Assembly: GCA_012295275.1 (NCBI GenBank)
Contig: CM022665.1
Location: forward strand, 5,248,901 to 5,312,900
Origin: Chrysomallon squamiferum
Lineage: Eukaryota; Mollusca; Gastropoda; Neomphalida; Peltospiridae
Direction of reading: 5' to 3'
DNA length: 64,000 nucleotides
Below are positions 38,618 through 61,815 of this stretch, in pieces. The first letter of the stretch is position 1; every line of letters starts with the position of its first letter. Below the pieces are notes generated by a model. It was not told the DNA's origin. It searched no databases and worked only from the letters and a program-made list of their open reading frames with translations. Both the position numbers and the translations under genes were made by a program.

Positions 38618-39418
38618 ATAATAATAATAATAATAATTCTAATTTAAAACTGAACTCGTTTTCAATAGGTTAATTATTTCGATAATATATGAGAATGCAT
38701 CATTTGAATATTTTCAAGGAGTAATTTAAATACAGAATTCTGATGAAGTACTCGTTGGAAACTGTACAATTATTTACTCATATGATAAGAGGTTAAATTT
38801 TTGCAATTTGTTTTCAGTTTCTGAAAGAAAGAACATGGAGATCGGAATTAAATTCGAAGTTCACTGAATCTGGTCTAAAGAAAGAAACGCCATGACGACA
38901 TCAGCGAAATATGGTCCACATAAAATACTCGGGAAAACTCTTTCAAATCATCTTTGAAAAGAGGCCGAAAGATTTGTTACACAAATTTCTTGAAATGCTG
39001 CCTTGAAGTAGCTTTAAGGCTTTTGATAAAACAGATTTTGTAAAAAACTAGTTTCATTTTATGGAACATATTCTTGTACCATTTAAATTATCGTTATTGG
39101 TTCGTGTTCTGAATAATAACCGTTTGATACACTTTATATTCATATCTGCTTCTCATTATTTGGTTTTCCTTTCTTTTTCTTTTTTTCTTTTTCTTTTTTT
39201 AATTTATTTATTTACTTATTTTGTTTTTCATTTTTAAGATCTTGTATATTTGCAGTTATTATTATTTTTTAATTATAATTTCATTTTTAATTGCAATTTA
39301 TTACTGTTGTCATTTATTTTAAACTTTCTTCCTTTGGTAAGTGGTAAACTCTTAAATCAAAGAATCAATATGAATTTCTAATTCAGTAGATTTATCTCTA
39401 TTTACGTCATATATTTTT
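36241..39418. other. Simple-repeat-rich intergenic region
   Basis: It contains (ATT)n at about 36258-36312, an A/C-rich tract at about 36790-36905, a poly-A tract at about 37610-37628, (ACT)n at about 37830-37876, paired (TG)n and (CA)n tracts at about 38347-38366 and 38388-38425, and (ACT)n then (AAT)n at about 38582-38636. A tRNA-SINE-like but very degraded stretch may lie near 37405-37520. Nothing supports a gene. Confidence 0.5.
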
Positions 39419-40077
39419 AGTTTGATTAAATCAAGACAAGGAAGTGTAAAATCCAAAATAACTTCTACCAAAGACAAAACAACCATCAATCATGTTGGAG
39501 TTCTCACTACAGCAGCATCATCATCCATCAGTCAAAAGACGTCTCCTTCATTTACGACAACCACGACATCATCTGACATCTTTTCAAGTACTGTTGTAGA
39601 TTCATCACATAAACTTGTTATAGATATGAAAAGGAAGCATATCAGAGTGAGTAATACATTTGGAAATATTCTAGGAAAAAAACCCACGTCAAACTCCAAT
39701 GAACCTGCTGATGACGTAGATGACGTGAATTGTTTGAAGAAACACGAGTCATTAAAATTAAATTAAAAAAAAAAACACGACAATGACGACGACATCGAAG
39801 AAAATGATATCGTTGGTGATGACAAGTACAGCAAAGGAAATATATTTTACCTACGTTGAATATGAAATTAACTTTCAAAGGTAAAGTAAAGATAACAGAT
39901 CGTTTTAAACCAATTACGTCTAAACAGAAGAAAAACAGTCTTTCTAGTCACAAAAGAAAAGAAAAGAAAAAAAAAAAAAAGCAACGAAAAAGAAAGAACA
40001 GACTTAAGGAACGACACAGGAGAAAAAAGAACGTTTATTTTTTATATTTTATTATTATTTTTTTTACTAAGATTTAG
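39419..40077 (+). pseudogene. Ser/Thr-rich then Lys-rich open region, possibly a decayed or unannotated exon
   Basis: After a plausible acceptor (TATTTTTAG) an open frame runs from about 39422 to 39766. It is rich in Ser, Thr and Lys (DKTTINHVGVLT, FTTTTTSSDIFSS) and ends in an acidic patch. Past an A11 run another frame continues with an acidic peptide (DNDDDIEENDIVGDD). A third frame (39856-40077) begins MNMKLTFKGKVKITDRFK and turns into a Lys/Arg-rich tail. The three pieces have a non-random composition and similar character but are out of frame with each other. I see no in-frame ATG for the first piece and no family resemblance. It may be a pseudogene, a mis-assembled exon, or low-complexity DNA. 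Confidence 0.25.
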
Positions 40078-40258
40078 CTGCCATAGGGTATTACGTTATG
40101 ACAGTGCTTGATAAACTATGACTTCTTGCGACGTGAAATGCATTGCAATAGACCTAGGGCTAGAAGTTGAATGCGACGTTAATTTAAGATGCGCGTTTTC
40201 TTTGGTTTCTCTTTTAATGTCTTTATTTTATTTATTTATTTATTTATTTATTATTTTG

Positions 40259-40290
<32 letters not shown>

Positions 40291-40377
40291 TATTTTTTAT
40301 TTTTTTATTATTGTTATATTGGTTTTTGTTTTTTATTTTATTGGATTGGTCTCTATTTGTAACAGTTAATTTACAGG

Positions 40378-42660
<2,283 letters not shown>

Positions 42661-42664
42661 ATCT

Positions 42665-42695
42665 ATATATATACAAGAAAGACTAATGTCAGCCG
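42665..42695 (+). promoter_or_regulatory. Candidate TATA/initiator of the giant repeat gene
   Basis: TATATATA at about 42665 is followed about 25 bp later by TCAG, an arthropod/mollusc-style initiator-like motif. The spacing suits a core promoter, but TA runs are common in this DNA, so this is weak. Confidence 0.25.
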
Positions 42696-42855
42696 TTTTT
42701 GTTTGCTGATACATTGTGATGTGTCTAGAGTTACGAAACAGAGAACACTGCTATCTCGGGTAGGCTGGTTGAGTGCCAGCGTACCGCTGTGAAAATTAGG
42801 AATTAGAAGTTACTTAGAATTATTTTTATTATTGTCATTTCAAAATCTCAGGACC

Positions 42856-52489
<9,634 letters not shown>

Positions 52490-53660
52490 TGATAAAGGTT
52501 ATTAGACATTTGTCTTTAAATGTTGTTGTTTTTTTTTTTTTTTTTTTTTGTAAGCTGTCGGAATTCTAGAATGATTGTCGCTAAAAAAGAAAACAGATTT
52601 GTAAGATGTGTTTTACCTTCAGTTTGCAGATGACTGAGATTTCTAGCGGCAAATGTCGAAAATAGAATTCAGTTGGATAAAATGGAAGAATTTGACACTA
52701 AGCAATTCTTCTTATGTTAACATAATTTTATAATGATGTAAAGATAAAACATTTTTGTTGTCCAACATTAGAAATATTCATACTAAATTATTCTTTCTTT
52801 TATACAGATAATGCATTCAAGACTGAATTATAGAATATTAACACTGTTTTATTATATATAAATTTATTGATCCATCTAATCAAAACATTAAACGTTACAT
52901 AAAAGTAAAAATACAAAATAGGCCTAATTCCTGTCCGATTTACTGTTATTTCGTCAGAAATTTTAAGGTTTTTTTCTTTGTTTATTTATTAATTTATTTA
53001 TTTATATATTTAATTATTTATTTATTTATTTATTATAGAATTGACACTCATCTTTAGCATAGTTATACACACGTAGTGGTCAACTGTAGAATCCAAACAT
53101 TTGATCAGCTGAATCAGATGTTTCATTTCGGACATTACGTCAGACACAACGTTGCCCCATTTGGAACATACTGAACAGCTGGCTTCGTTTCGACGTCTTC
53201 AGTAGGCTACTGTCAAGACGAACCATGGGATATGCTTTACTTTTAGAATATATTTATGAACATTTTATGATGAAATTTATTATAATATGTTTGGAATTGT
53301 GTGATTCATATTATATTATCTTGGTTTACTTTAAAATGGTTAATGAATTAAATTAACACGGCTGTGGATTAAAAAAGAATAAAAGAGTACGAAGAAATTA
53401 ATATTTTATTAAAAACCTCTAGACAGGTACTTCATTGTTGTATAGACATGCTTTGTACATTTTGCGTGATCAGTATAATATTACAAGATTATAAAAGAGA
53501 GATATTCCGATCTTAGATAGATATTTATTAACTAAATACTTTTGTTTTAAATTTTTTTTTTTTTTTTTTTTTTTACCATCTTATGATATAGATTAAAATC
53601 CAGAAAATGGTATGTGTGGCTCAATACATTCTATGGAATAACTGTGATTTATTTTCGTCC

Positions 53661-53692
<32 letters not shown>

Positions 53693-54818
53693 TTTTCTTT
53701 CATAATTCCTTTACATTAAAGGTGATACAATTTTTCTTGTAAAAAAAAAAAAAAAAAAAAAATGTACGACTAATGAAAAATAGCCAACAGATGACCACAG
53801 TTGGCCACAACTGACGGAGATTATACTGCATAGTTGAAAAATCTGCAATCGTTACATTCATTAAATAAAATCGTCTACCATGTATTGAATTACGTACTAT
53901 AAATGCTCAGTGCTAATATATTTTAAACATTTTATGTATATAAATCATGTATACATTGTGTTACCAGTTTGTCATAAAATAAATTTATTTTATTTCTAAT
54001 ATTTTAGACTTTGTTTTGAAATGCGTTTTAAGATAATTATTCGATAAAGAAAAATATTACATCTGAAATATCTATCTACCTATCTACCTATCTACCTGCC
54101 TGTCTGTCTGTCTGTATGTACGTATGTCTGTCTGTCTGACTGTCTATCTGTCTGACCATCCATCCATTCACCTGTCTGTATGTGTAACTGCGTGTTTTTG
54201 AAAAATGATATAGCTTATTTGTGTGCTGTTTATTTGTATTATGTACAGCGTGATAATTAATTAGGTTTGATATATAATTAATATGAAGCCTTACGCTTAG
54301 AATTACCTGTAGCTTTGAACAATATCGAACAGAATTAATATATCCATTTCTAAAGCACTTATGTCCTCTTTTCGTCTTGAAGCCATAACAAAACTCTGCA
54401 ACAATTTGCTGTGATTTTTTTATCCATTAACATATCCTTAGGTACAGCTCTAAACAGCTTTGCAGATGTATCGTTAGATTTGCCATGCAAATTATGAATT
54501 ATTTTACGTTTCGCTTATTTTTATATATCTCAACATAAAGGTTTTGATCAATATGTCGTTACACCAGTGTTTCGAAATAGTGATGATAACAGTGTTTGAA
54601 AAGCATAATAAAATTAACATTGCTGTCTTTTATTACTAAAATTACTTTTCTGAGGGGAATAATCAATAGACAGCTTAAAAAACCAAAACAGAAAAATAAT
54701 ATAAGAAACAGGATTTTTTTTTTTTTTTTTTTTTTTGTATAATATAAACTGAATTACTGAAATATTAATACATGCATCAAAACTGAATAATAATTTTAAA
54801 ATAAATAAATAAAAATAT

Positions 54819-54916
<98 letters not shown>

Positions 54917-54920
54917 AAAG
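52490..54920. other. Region downstream of the giant repeat gene
   Basis: It begins with the presumed 3' UTR; the first AATAAA I see is at 53378-53383. It includes poly-T tracts (about 52528-52549, 53550-53572 and 53661-53691), poly-A at about 53742-53762, a CTAT/CTGT tetranucleotide stretch at about 54065-54175, and (GA)n at about 54820-54914. No other gene is supported. Confidence 0.5.
53378..53383 (+). terminator. Possible poly(A) signal of the giant repeat gene
   Basis: This is a canonical AATAAA, but it lies about 890 nt after the stop, so its use is uncertain in such AT-rich DNA. Confidence 0.25.
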
Positions 54921-54921
54921 A

Positions 54922-54997
54922 GGTGTTGGATTGCATCTGTGTATCGGACAGGATTCGATCCCAGCATGTGAAACGAAGCATCCATCAGACTAAGCCA
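54922..54997 (-). mobile_element. tRNA-derived SINE, copy D
   Basis: On the minus strand it has a box-A-like TGGCTTAGTCTGATGG and a box-B-like GGATCGAATCC, then GATGCAATCC. Its 3' end runs straight into the (GA)n tract (read as (TC)n on this strand). Confidence 0.65.
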
Positions 54998-55665
54998 AAT
55001 ACATCTGTGTTTCAGAAAATTTTCATTATAGTAAATGTGGAGCTCGGTACTGACGACCTGTTGTGTCATCTATTTTTAGAAAGTGGATCACAGACTAAAT
55101 TAATCTGAATCGTACACAAGAATTTTAGACAACTTACGTGACTGTGCGTGTGTGTGTATGTATGAGTGTAAATGTGTGTGGGCGAATATGCATACGAACT
55201 GAGACTTCTAGAGAAGAATAATCTATAAATAATTTAAATAATGCATATAGTTATTATGAAGAATTATTTATTATTACAGTTAACTCATAATCAGTAACAA
55301 ATACGTATGTAATAACATACACCTAAATACATTAAACAACCACACACACACAATTATATTAACAACTATACACAAATGCGAAGTATACACATATAACTAA
55401 CAGGAAGAACTGGCATTAGTAATAGCATCTGCAGGCAAAAATGATAATTTACTGTGAAAACATAAAGCTGGAAATTGCGATGTAGTCAAAAAATAGTACA
55501 CATAACTCCACGACTTGTCTGAATTTGTTACAACAGAAGACCTCTTTAACTATCTATTTCTAGAGTAACCTACAAGGAAAAGAAAATTCAGAAAGAAGGT
55601 TAACTAATATTAAATGTAATTTTCTACAGGCATAATTATTTAAGAAATAAAACAAATAACAGTAA

Positions 55666-55700
<35 letters not shown>

Positions 55701-55761
55701 CTTAACAAAACAAAACAAAAAAAGTAAAACTAAAAGATAAAAAGAAGAAATAAAATAAATA
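54998..55761. other. AT-rich spacer
   Basis: No gene is seen. It contains short (GT)n at about 55148-55158 and (AAAT)n at about 55667-55700, adjoining the next SINE. Confidence 0.5.
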
Positions 55762-55851
55762 ACTGGATTGCGTAGGTGGCAATGTGGCGTGAGCCCATAA
55801 CCAAAAGGTCGTGGAAGATACGAAGTAACCACCTCACTAAGCCAGTCGGTA
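55762..55851 (-). mobile_element. tRNA-derived SINE, copy C (degraded)
   Basis: On the minus strand it reads GACTGGCTTAGTGAGGTGG then TTACTTCGTAT, close to copies A and B. It ends in CTACGCAATCCAGTTATTT followed by an (ATTT)n tail. Its box B is altered. Confidence 0.6.
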
Positions 55852-56642
55852 TAAATAACAGCGAATATAATCTATAAATTACTGAACGAGATATTCCGGA
55901 AAACAACGGAAACTGTTACGAAAAACATTAATCACATGGGCGATAACTCTTAGAAGGTTCTGGCAAAAATACATCAATATTAAATAAACAGCAGTGGTGT
56001 AGTAGTAACAGGAGTAGTTGCACTGATTTGACATTAGCTACTACGGTGACAATACTAATAATATTGCAATGACAGCAGCATCAACAATAGGAACAGCAGT
56101 ATTATAGTGACAGCAATAGTAGTAATAGTACGCAGTTCTGTAGTAACAGTAGTAGGATTTGCAGTAGTATTAAAGTAACTGTAACTGGCGTATTAATAGT
56201 AATAAATAGCTTATAGTTGTTGAAATATATACCGTTAACAATGCTGACAGTGTCATCTGCCTTGTTTTACATGTAATTTGACTTTTAATTATTATAATTT
56301 CTCAAAACAAAATATAAAGACGTCGAAAACTTTTATTTTTACAGTGTATTTTTACAATTATAATTATATATCTATGATTTTATATGTAACACGGATATAA
56401 AAAATAAAGAATTATAAATACAACCATTTCAACAAATATATCCACTTGTAATTTATTTATTTATTTATTTATTTATTTAGTTACCAATTAGTAACTATTT
56501 TGGCATGATAAGCAGGAGTACCCGGTTTCTTCGAATTCCATTGGGTCCGCGCCTTACTATAGGGGCTTATCTGTTGTTTAATGTATTTTATTATTTTTAT
56601 CATGTTCTTCCTTTTAAATCAACCATCGAATAAATGAAGTTT

Positions 56643-56678
<36 letters not shown>

Positions 56679-57410
56679 CTTTTATAGTCTTAAAGTTAAA
56701 TTTAATATTTACACTAAAGAACAATGAATTAACATTTTAAATGTTTAAACATTTATAAAGACTAAACTCTGAATCATATGCATGCGTACTAATAATAGGT
56801 AGTCACTATAATACATAAATACGAACTCTCTCTACAAAAATACACACGTATAAACGCACATACTCATACAGACCCTGTACTTTTTTCTCTAAGACGAAAA
56901 TCAGCAATGTGGTCCATTTTAATATTAATTTTAATCAATTAAGATTTAATCAAACGAAATAAAAAATTTCCAGTGTAATAACTAACACTAATGAATGAAT
57001 GAATCAATAAATAAATTAAATGAAAACAAATAAATAAATAAATAAAAAAAAAAAAAAACAATTACAGATAAAAGATAATAAATAAATATTTAAAAATCCT
57101 AGTTGTGAAAGAAATCTTTTTTTTTTTATCTGCTGTTAAAACCTATCCAAATATTAAAATAATAATAATAATAAAATAATAATAAATAAATAAAATAAAA
57201 TAAATACATAAATAAATAAATGTAAAAATAAAATAAAAATAAAATAAATAATATTAACTGGAGATAAGACATTTGGCTCTACACTACAAATAATAACTGC
57301 TATCCTTTAGTTTAGTCTGTGCTCTATGTTCTAAAAATAGATGACCCAAAGGCCTTGGATCGATACAAACCCAACACTATACTATAGCTAAATTTTAAAC
57401 GTAGCTAATG
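55852..57410. other. AT-rich spacer with trinucleotide and TA runs
   Basis: It contains a diffuse AGT/AAC trinucleotide-like stretch (about 55990-56210), (TA)n at about 56648-56675, and A-rich AAAT/AAT repeats at about 57000-57250. No gene is seen. Confidence 0.5.
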
Positions 57411-57520
57411 CGACTGGCGTAGTCGAGTGGATACTTCGCTTGAATTGGTTCAAAATTTGTCTTCACAACAGATCCTTATAGGTTCGATTCCTATAAGATC
57501 CACTGACGCTATCCGGTTGC
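57411..57520 (+). mobile_element. tRNA-derived SINE, copy B
   Basis: Its box-A-like sequence is TGGCGTAGTCGAGTGG and its box B is GGTTCGATTCC at 57481-57491. It is clearly the same family as copy A at 36131, with matching blocks across about 110 bp and a T-rich 3' tail. Confidence 0.75.
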
Positions 57521-58108
57521 AAATTTTATTTTTTTTTCGTTTTATTTTTTAAATTCTCAGTTATTTAATTAAATATATATTAATATTTTCATCAATACAT
57601 TTCATTTTTTTTTTTAATTTTATATATATTTTGATTTTGCTAACGATTTTGCTATATTGCTTGAGCATTTTCCTGCTAGAGGCAGAACAAGAGAGCAAAT
57701 CCACTCTTTTCGAGAACTAAGTCATATATCAGCTCGGCGTTTAAGCTGTATTACAATTACTATTTTGAATTCATACAAATGCTTCGACTGGATTCAGTTA
57801 GAAAATTTATGGTCAAAATAAAAGTTACTTCAAAAAGATTTAAATCGAAGTTGTTGATGATGATATTGATGATGATAATGATTATTGTTATTATTGCTGT
57901 TATAATAATAACAATACTAATAATTATTATTATTTATTAGTAGTAGTAGTAGTAGTTGTAGTAGTAATAGTAGCAGTAGTTGTTGTTGTTGTGTTGTTGC
58001 TGACGTTGTTGTTATTTGTTGCAGTTATTGGCGTCTTTGTTGTTGCCGTCTTTATAATCTTCAGAATAAGATATTAACTGATGTTGCCAGTCTTATACAA
58101 AATCGGGG

Positions 58109-58158
<50 letters not shown>

Positions 58159-58228
58159 AAATAAAATAAAATAAAATAAAATAAAAAAAAAAAAAATAAA
58201 AATATAAATAAAAATAAAATAAAATAAG

Positions 58229-58291
<63 letters not shown>

Positions 58292-58297
58292 AATAAA

Positions 58298-58330
<33 letters not shown>

Positions 58331-58915
58331 TAACGATTTTTAAATCAATGGTATTACAATTTAATGTGGTCTTGTTAATATCAGTTCGTTAGCTGAAGGG
58401 AAAGGATTTAAAGATGACTCATTTGTTGTAATATGAACGCATATGGTATTTCGTGCGTGTCTGCGTCCATGAATAATTTATTGATGCATTGAAATCATGA
58501 TAACAGTTTTAGATGATTGTTAGCTGATGAATGTAATGAATAAATTAATTACTGATTGAACGAAGAATTGTCAATGTAATTTAGGAAACGAACGAAAATA
58601 ACTTTTCACTGTGTTAAAATTATTGATGTTTCTAATGAGATAGCACATCTGAGAACTGTCTGTTAAAATTTTATCCGGTAACAGTGTTGCTTAATTCGTA
58701 CATACAAATGACCCAAGCAGCTTTTATATATTTCATTATTGTTGTTGTTGTTGTTGTTGTTATTATCATCATTCATATTGATGTTGTTGTTATTGTTGTT
58801 GTTTTTATTTATTTTTTATATCTGCTGGTTTTGTTTCCGTTGTTTATTGTTGCTTTTGTAGTTATTAATAATACCTTGTTTATATTTGGAACCGGTGGTG
58901 TGATCAGTCTTTGGA

Positions 58916-58974
<59 letters not shown>

Positions 58975-59197
58975 TAGGTTACTAATATTTATGGTGTCTG
59001 CCCTAATGATAGAATATGACACAAATAAAATGAAACAAGGATATATGGAAAATGATAGTTCCTTTTTTATCGTGACGTTCTGTAAACAGATGGGTGAAAA
59101 CAATTCCATAGACATTTTTGTCAAGACATAGCAGTTCTTCATCCCAGATGGATATTACCATCATAAAAATGGATTATGTAACGAAAATTCAGCGATT
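57521..59197. repeat. Repeat-rich region with a 230-bp A-rich block
   Basis: It contains (AGT)n/(GTT)n stretches at about 57937-58020. An almost pure A-rich block at about 58107-58330 ends in (AAT)n. A (GTT)n tract lies at about 58738-58805 and (AAT)n at about 58918-58970. No supported gene is present. Confidence 0.7.
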
Positions 59198-59428
59198 ATG
59201 TATATAATTAACATTTTATTACCAATGCACCGTTTTATGCAAATTAAGGCCTTACTGTATTATTTAATCTACTTGTTTTTACCACTGGTTATGGAAGCGA
59301 TCGATTGTCGTGCCATTGAGAAATGGCAATCAAATTGTGTGTGCACTGTAAACAATCAAGAATCATTCACCATCTTCTGTAATCCTTCTGAATTATTCAT
59401 CAGACGTTATGATAATCTGATAAGCTGA
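59198..59428 (+). CDS. Possible small secreted or membrane peptide with four cysteines
   Basis: This 76-codon open frame starts at an ATG and has a strongly hydrophobic stretch (about residues 18-33, LLYYLIYLFLPLVMEA) that could be a signal peptide. After it come four Cys (37, 47, 49, 61) in an otherwise polar segment. It ends about 75 bp before the TATA box of the next gene. There is no family recognition, no visible promoter of its own and no supporting intron. It may equally be a chance open frame. Confidence 0.2.
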   Translation: MYIINILLPMHRFMQIKALLYYLIYLFLPLVMEAIDCRAIEKWQSNCVCTVNNQESFTIFCNPSELFIRRYDNLIS

Positions 59429-59504
59429 GCATAAAAAGTTTAGAGTCATATGAAACATTTCTAGCACAGAGTGAGCGACCACGTATCGATCCGGCACGAA
59501 CGTC

Positions 59505-59535
59505 TATAAATAGCGACGTATTTTTCGCTCAGATG
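59505..59535 (+). promoter_or_regulatory. Core promoter of the tetraspanin gene (TATA box plus initiator)
   Basis: TATAAATAG at 59505-59513 is followed by TCAGATG at 59529-59535, placing the likely start near 59531, 26 bp downstream of the TATA box. It sits in a locally GC-richer stretch just upstream of the tetraspanin coding region. Confidence 0.65.
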
Positions 59536-59589
59536 GCATTTGTTCTGCAAACCAGCGTAGAGCAAGGCTCAGAATGCTTCAGTTTCTAA
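59533..59589 (+). promoter_or_regulatory. Upstream ORF in the tetraspanin leader
   Basis: If transcription starts near 59531, the first ATG (59533) opens an 18-residue reading frame ending in TAA at 59587-59589. Being only about 2 nt from the cap it may be skipped, but it could dampen translation. A candidate 5' UTR intron follows (GTATGT at 59634 to TTAG at 59780). Confidence 0.35.
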
Positions 59590-59784
59590 TACAGACTCAT
59601 GTGTTCGACACGGTGTTGACGATTCGATATACGGTATGTCCTTAATGTTAAAAGAACGACATAAAACGCTGGATAAAATGCTTTGTGGTGCGTATTCCAG
59701 CAAGGAAAGGGAGTGAACTGTAAAACAGTTATTATTATTATTATTAAAAAAAAAAAAAACAATAACAAATTGTTTGTTAGCTGA

Positions 59785-60513
59785 ATGACTCAGGCAGCCA
59801 TGTGCTCGTTCACTTGCAGCAAATACTCCTTGATTGCCTTTCTCGTGGTGTTTTGGATCTACGGATGCACTCTTCTTGGTTTGGGGATATTCACGTTCGG
59901 TTACGGACTCAACAACGTTTACGTGTACAATTTCGACCGAACGATCTTTATAATACCAGGGTTTCTCGTAGCGAGCGGAATATTGATCGTCGTTGCATTC
60001 CCTTTTGTCGCTTGTTGGGGTATTGTGCGCGAAAGCAAGTGCCGTTTGGCTTGTTTCATAGCCTGCCTCTTCCTTGTTCTTGGCGTTCTGCTCGGAATCA
60101 CACTCGTCGATCTGCTGGGTCTGGACCTGGTGTTCCCCCCGCAGATCAGTCGAGAGTCGATGGACATTCTCGTTGAACAATACTACTCAACGCCGGCGGT
60201 TCGCAGTGCCGTGGACACAATGCACAAACAATACCAGTGCTGCGGATTCAAGTACGGCGCTGCGGATTACAAGGTCAATGGGTTACCCGTTCCTGCTTCG
60301 TGTGACAATGACAACTATCTAACAGGGTGCTACAGTGTTTTTCTCAACCTCGTCAACGATATAAAAGTCGAGGTGGGGTTGATATTCGGTGCTGCAGCCA
60401 TCATTCCTTTAGTCGGGATTATAATCACAGTGCTCTTAATGAGGGCAATTCGAGATCGACCGCTACAAGATGCCGAAACCGTTGTTTTACATTCCAGAAA
60501 AGAGTTTGTCTGA
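59785..60513 (+). CDS. Tetraspanin, uninterrupted coding region
   Basis: It is a four-pass membrane organiser of 242 residues. Hydrophobic segments lie at about 15-38, 54-80, 86-111 and 196-219. A short first loop is followed, between segments 3 and 4, by a large extracellular loop carrying the hallmark CCG (152-154, in YQCCGF), PASC (170-173) and GCY (181-183). This gives four loop cysteines, as in the classic family. The small inner loop is basic (RESK). A juxtamembrane Cys pair near the start may be palmitoylated. The coding region has no intron, unlike most animal tetraspanins, and is noticeably GC-richer than its surroundings. A retrocopy or a strongly reduced gene structure would both explain this, but the apparent TATA/initiator and 5' UTR intron argue for a working gene. 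The specific orthologue is not recognised. Confidence 0.92.
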   Translation: MTQAAMCSFTCSKYSLIAFLVVFWIYGCTLLGLGIFTFGYGLNNVYVYNFDRTIFIIPGFLVASGILIVVAFPFVACWGIVRESKCRLACFIACLFLVLGVLLGITLVDLLGLDLVFPPQISRESMDILVEQYYSTPAVRSAVDTMHKQYQCCGFKYGAADYKVNGLPVPASCDNDNYLTGCYSVFLNLVNDIKVEVGLIFGAAAIIPLVGIIITVLLMRAIRDRPLQDAETVVLHSRKEFV

Positions 60514-60694
60514 TTCGTGCTGCTTGATGCACGAATGATCGTTTAAAGCACTGATGACAATCAAGTATTAATATTCACATTACTTCTCATTAAGGAATTT
60601 CTGTGTTTTAACGGAACTAATGCTGAAGTTTTCATTTATATTGATTACGTTGTGGAGACAAAAATAACGAAAGCTTTTATATTTAAAAAATCAA

Positions 60695-60696
<2 letters not shown>

Positions 60697-60783
<87 letters not shown>
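60697..60783. repeat. (ATT)n microsatellite
   Basis: An uninterrupted trinucleotide run of about 85 bp lies in the presumed 3' UTR of the tetraspanin gene. Confidence 0.95.
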
Positions 60784-60784
<1 letters not shown>

Positions 60785-60801
60785 TAGCTATTTTATAAAC
60801 G

Positions 60802-60807
60802 AATAAA
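60802..60807 (+). terminator. Candidate poly(A) signal of the tetraspanin gene
   Basis: AATAAA lies about 290 nt after the tetraspanin stop, just past the (ATT)n tract. Confidence 0.4.
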
Positions 60808-60930
60808 ACCAAATATATCACAGGAAGAATCCTGATTTACAGAACATGGATGAAATTTTCAAGATTCACACACACACACACACACACACGCACGCACACG
60901 CAACTACACACATAGAAACACACACTGTAG

Positions 60931-61138
60931 AGTTGGGGGTGAAATCGATCGGCAAAACATAGAGGAAGAAGCGCCCCCAAATATCGTAGATCATCTTACC
61001 AAGCTACGCTATGGAAATGTGATTACAAAAGTGCAAAATCAAACTAATACCAAGATGCGGACCCTGTCTAATGTTCTTGTTTCTTTCACGACATCATTAC
61101 CATCAGCTCTTCCCGTGGACACTTTACCATTTACCTAG
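60931..61138 (+). other. Orphan coding-like open frame, possible terminal exon or element fragment
   Basis: This frame is open for about 68 codons and ends in TAG at 61136-61138. Its composition is protein-like and richer in GC than the flanks. It contains IVDHLTKLRYGNVITKV and MRTLSNVLVSFTTSLPSALP. A plausible acceptor (CACTGTAG) precedes it, and there is no start ATG. It lies about 420 bp downstream of the tetraspanin stop. It could be the last exon of a gene whose other parts I cannot see, an alternative tetraspanin 3' exon, or a retrotransposon fragment. I do not recognise the family. Confidence 0.35.
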
Positions 61139-61783
61139 TGATCAGTCATTCGTGTGGTAGTTTAACTGATTTTCATGTTTTAATTTTGTCCTTTTAAAAA
61201 TCTTTATGTTAGTGCAAATGTATTATAAAATAGATCATTATTAATACATTTAAAAAAAAAAAAAAAAAAAAAAAAAGCTGAAAATTAATAGCATCACTAT
61301 ACGAGTATTAGTTACATGTAAAAACGAGATAGACCATTTTGCAAAAACGAGTTAGACCATTTGCAAAAAACGTTACTTTCTTCTCTCTGACCGGTCGTGA
61401 CGTCATGTCATACAAAACAAAAATAAGAACTATCGGCAAAATGTACGAGTGCCGTCATTTCGACATTTTGTAGCTGTGGTAGTGACGTCATTTTCCAGAA
61501 TGTGCACTGTATAGCTCTATGAGTTTCCTCTGGTGTTGTCAGAATTCTATTTTGTATTTATTATAGAAAACTACCTTTTCTCTGAAGTGTTTAATGTGTT
61601 TTACTGGCGACCATCTGAATTTTTGCAACGAATGTCACTGCTCAATCCACCAAAAATAATTTAAATGACATGTTTGTTTTATTTTACACCAATTTGATAC
61701 GTTAATAAATTATATTTGTGACGAAAATAAACAATATGTAGTCTTGTATTTCAAAACTGTTATAGATGTTTTATTTTTTTTCA

Positions 61784-61815
<32 letters not shown>

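Noticed and set aside
59569-60180. 203-codon open frame on the minus strand over the tetraspanin
   Set aside because: It is antisense to the tetraspanin, whose four membrane segments and CCG motif fix the coding strand.
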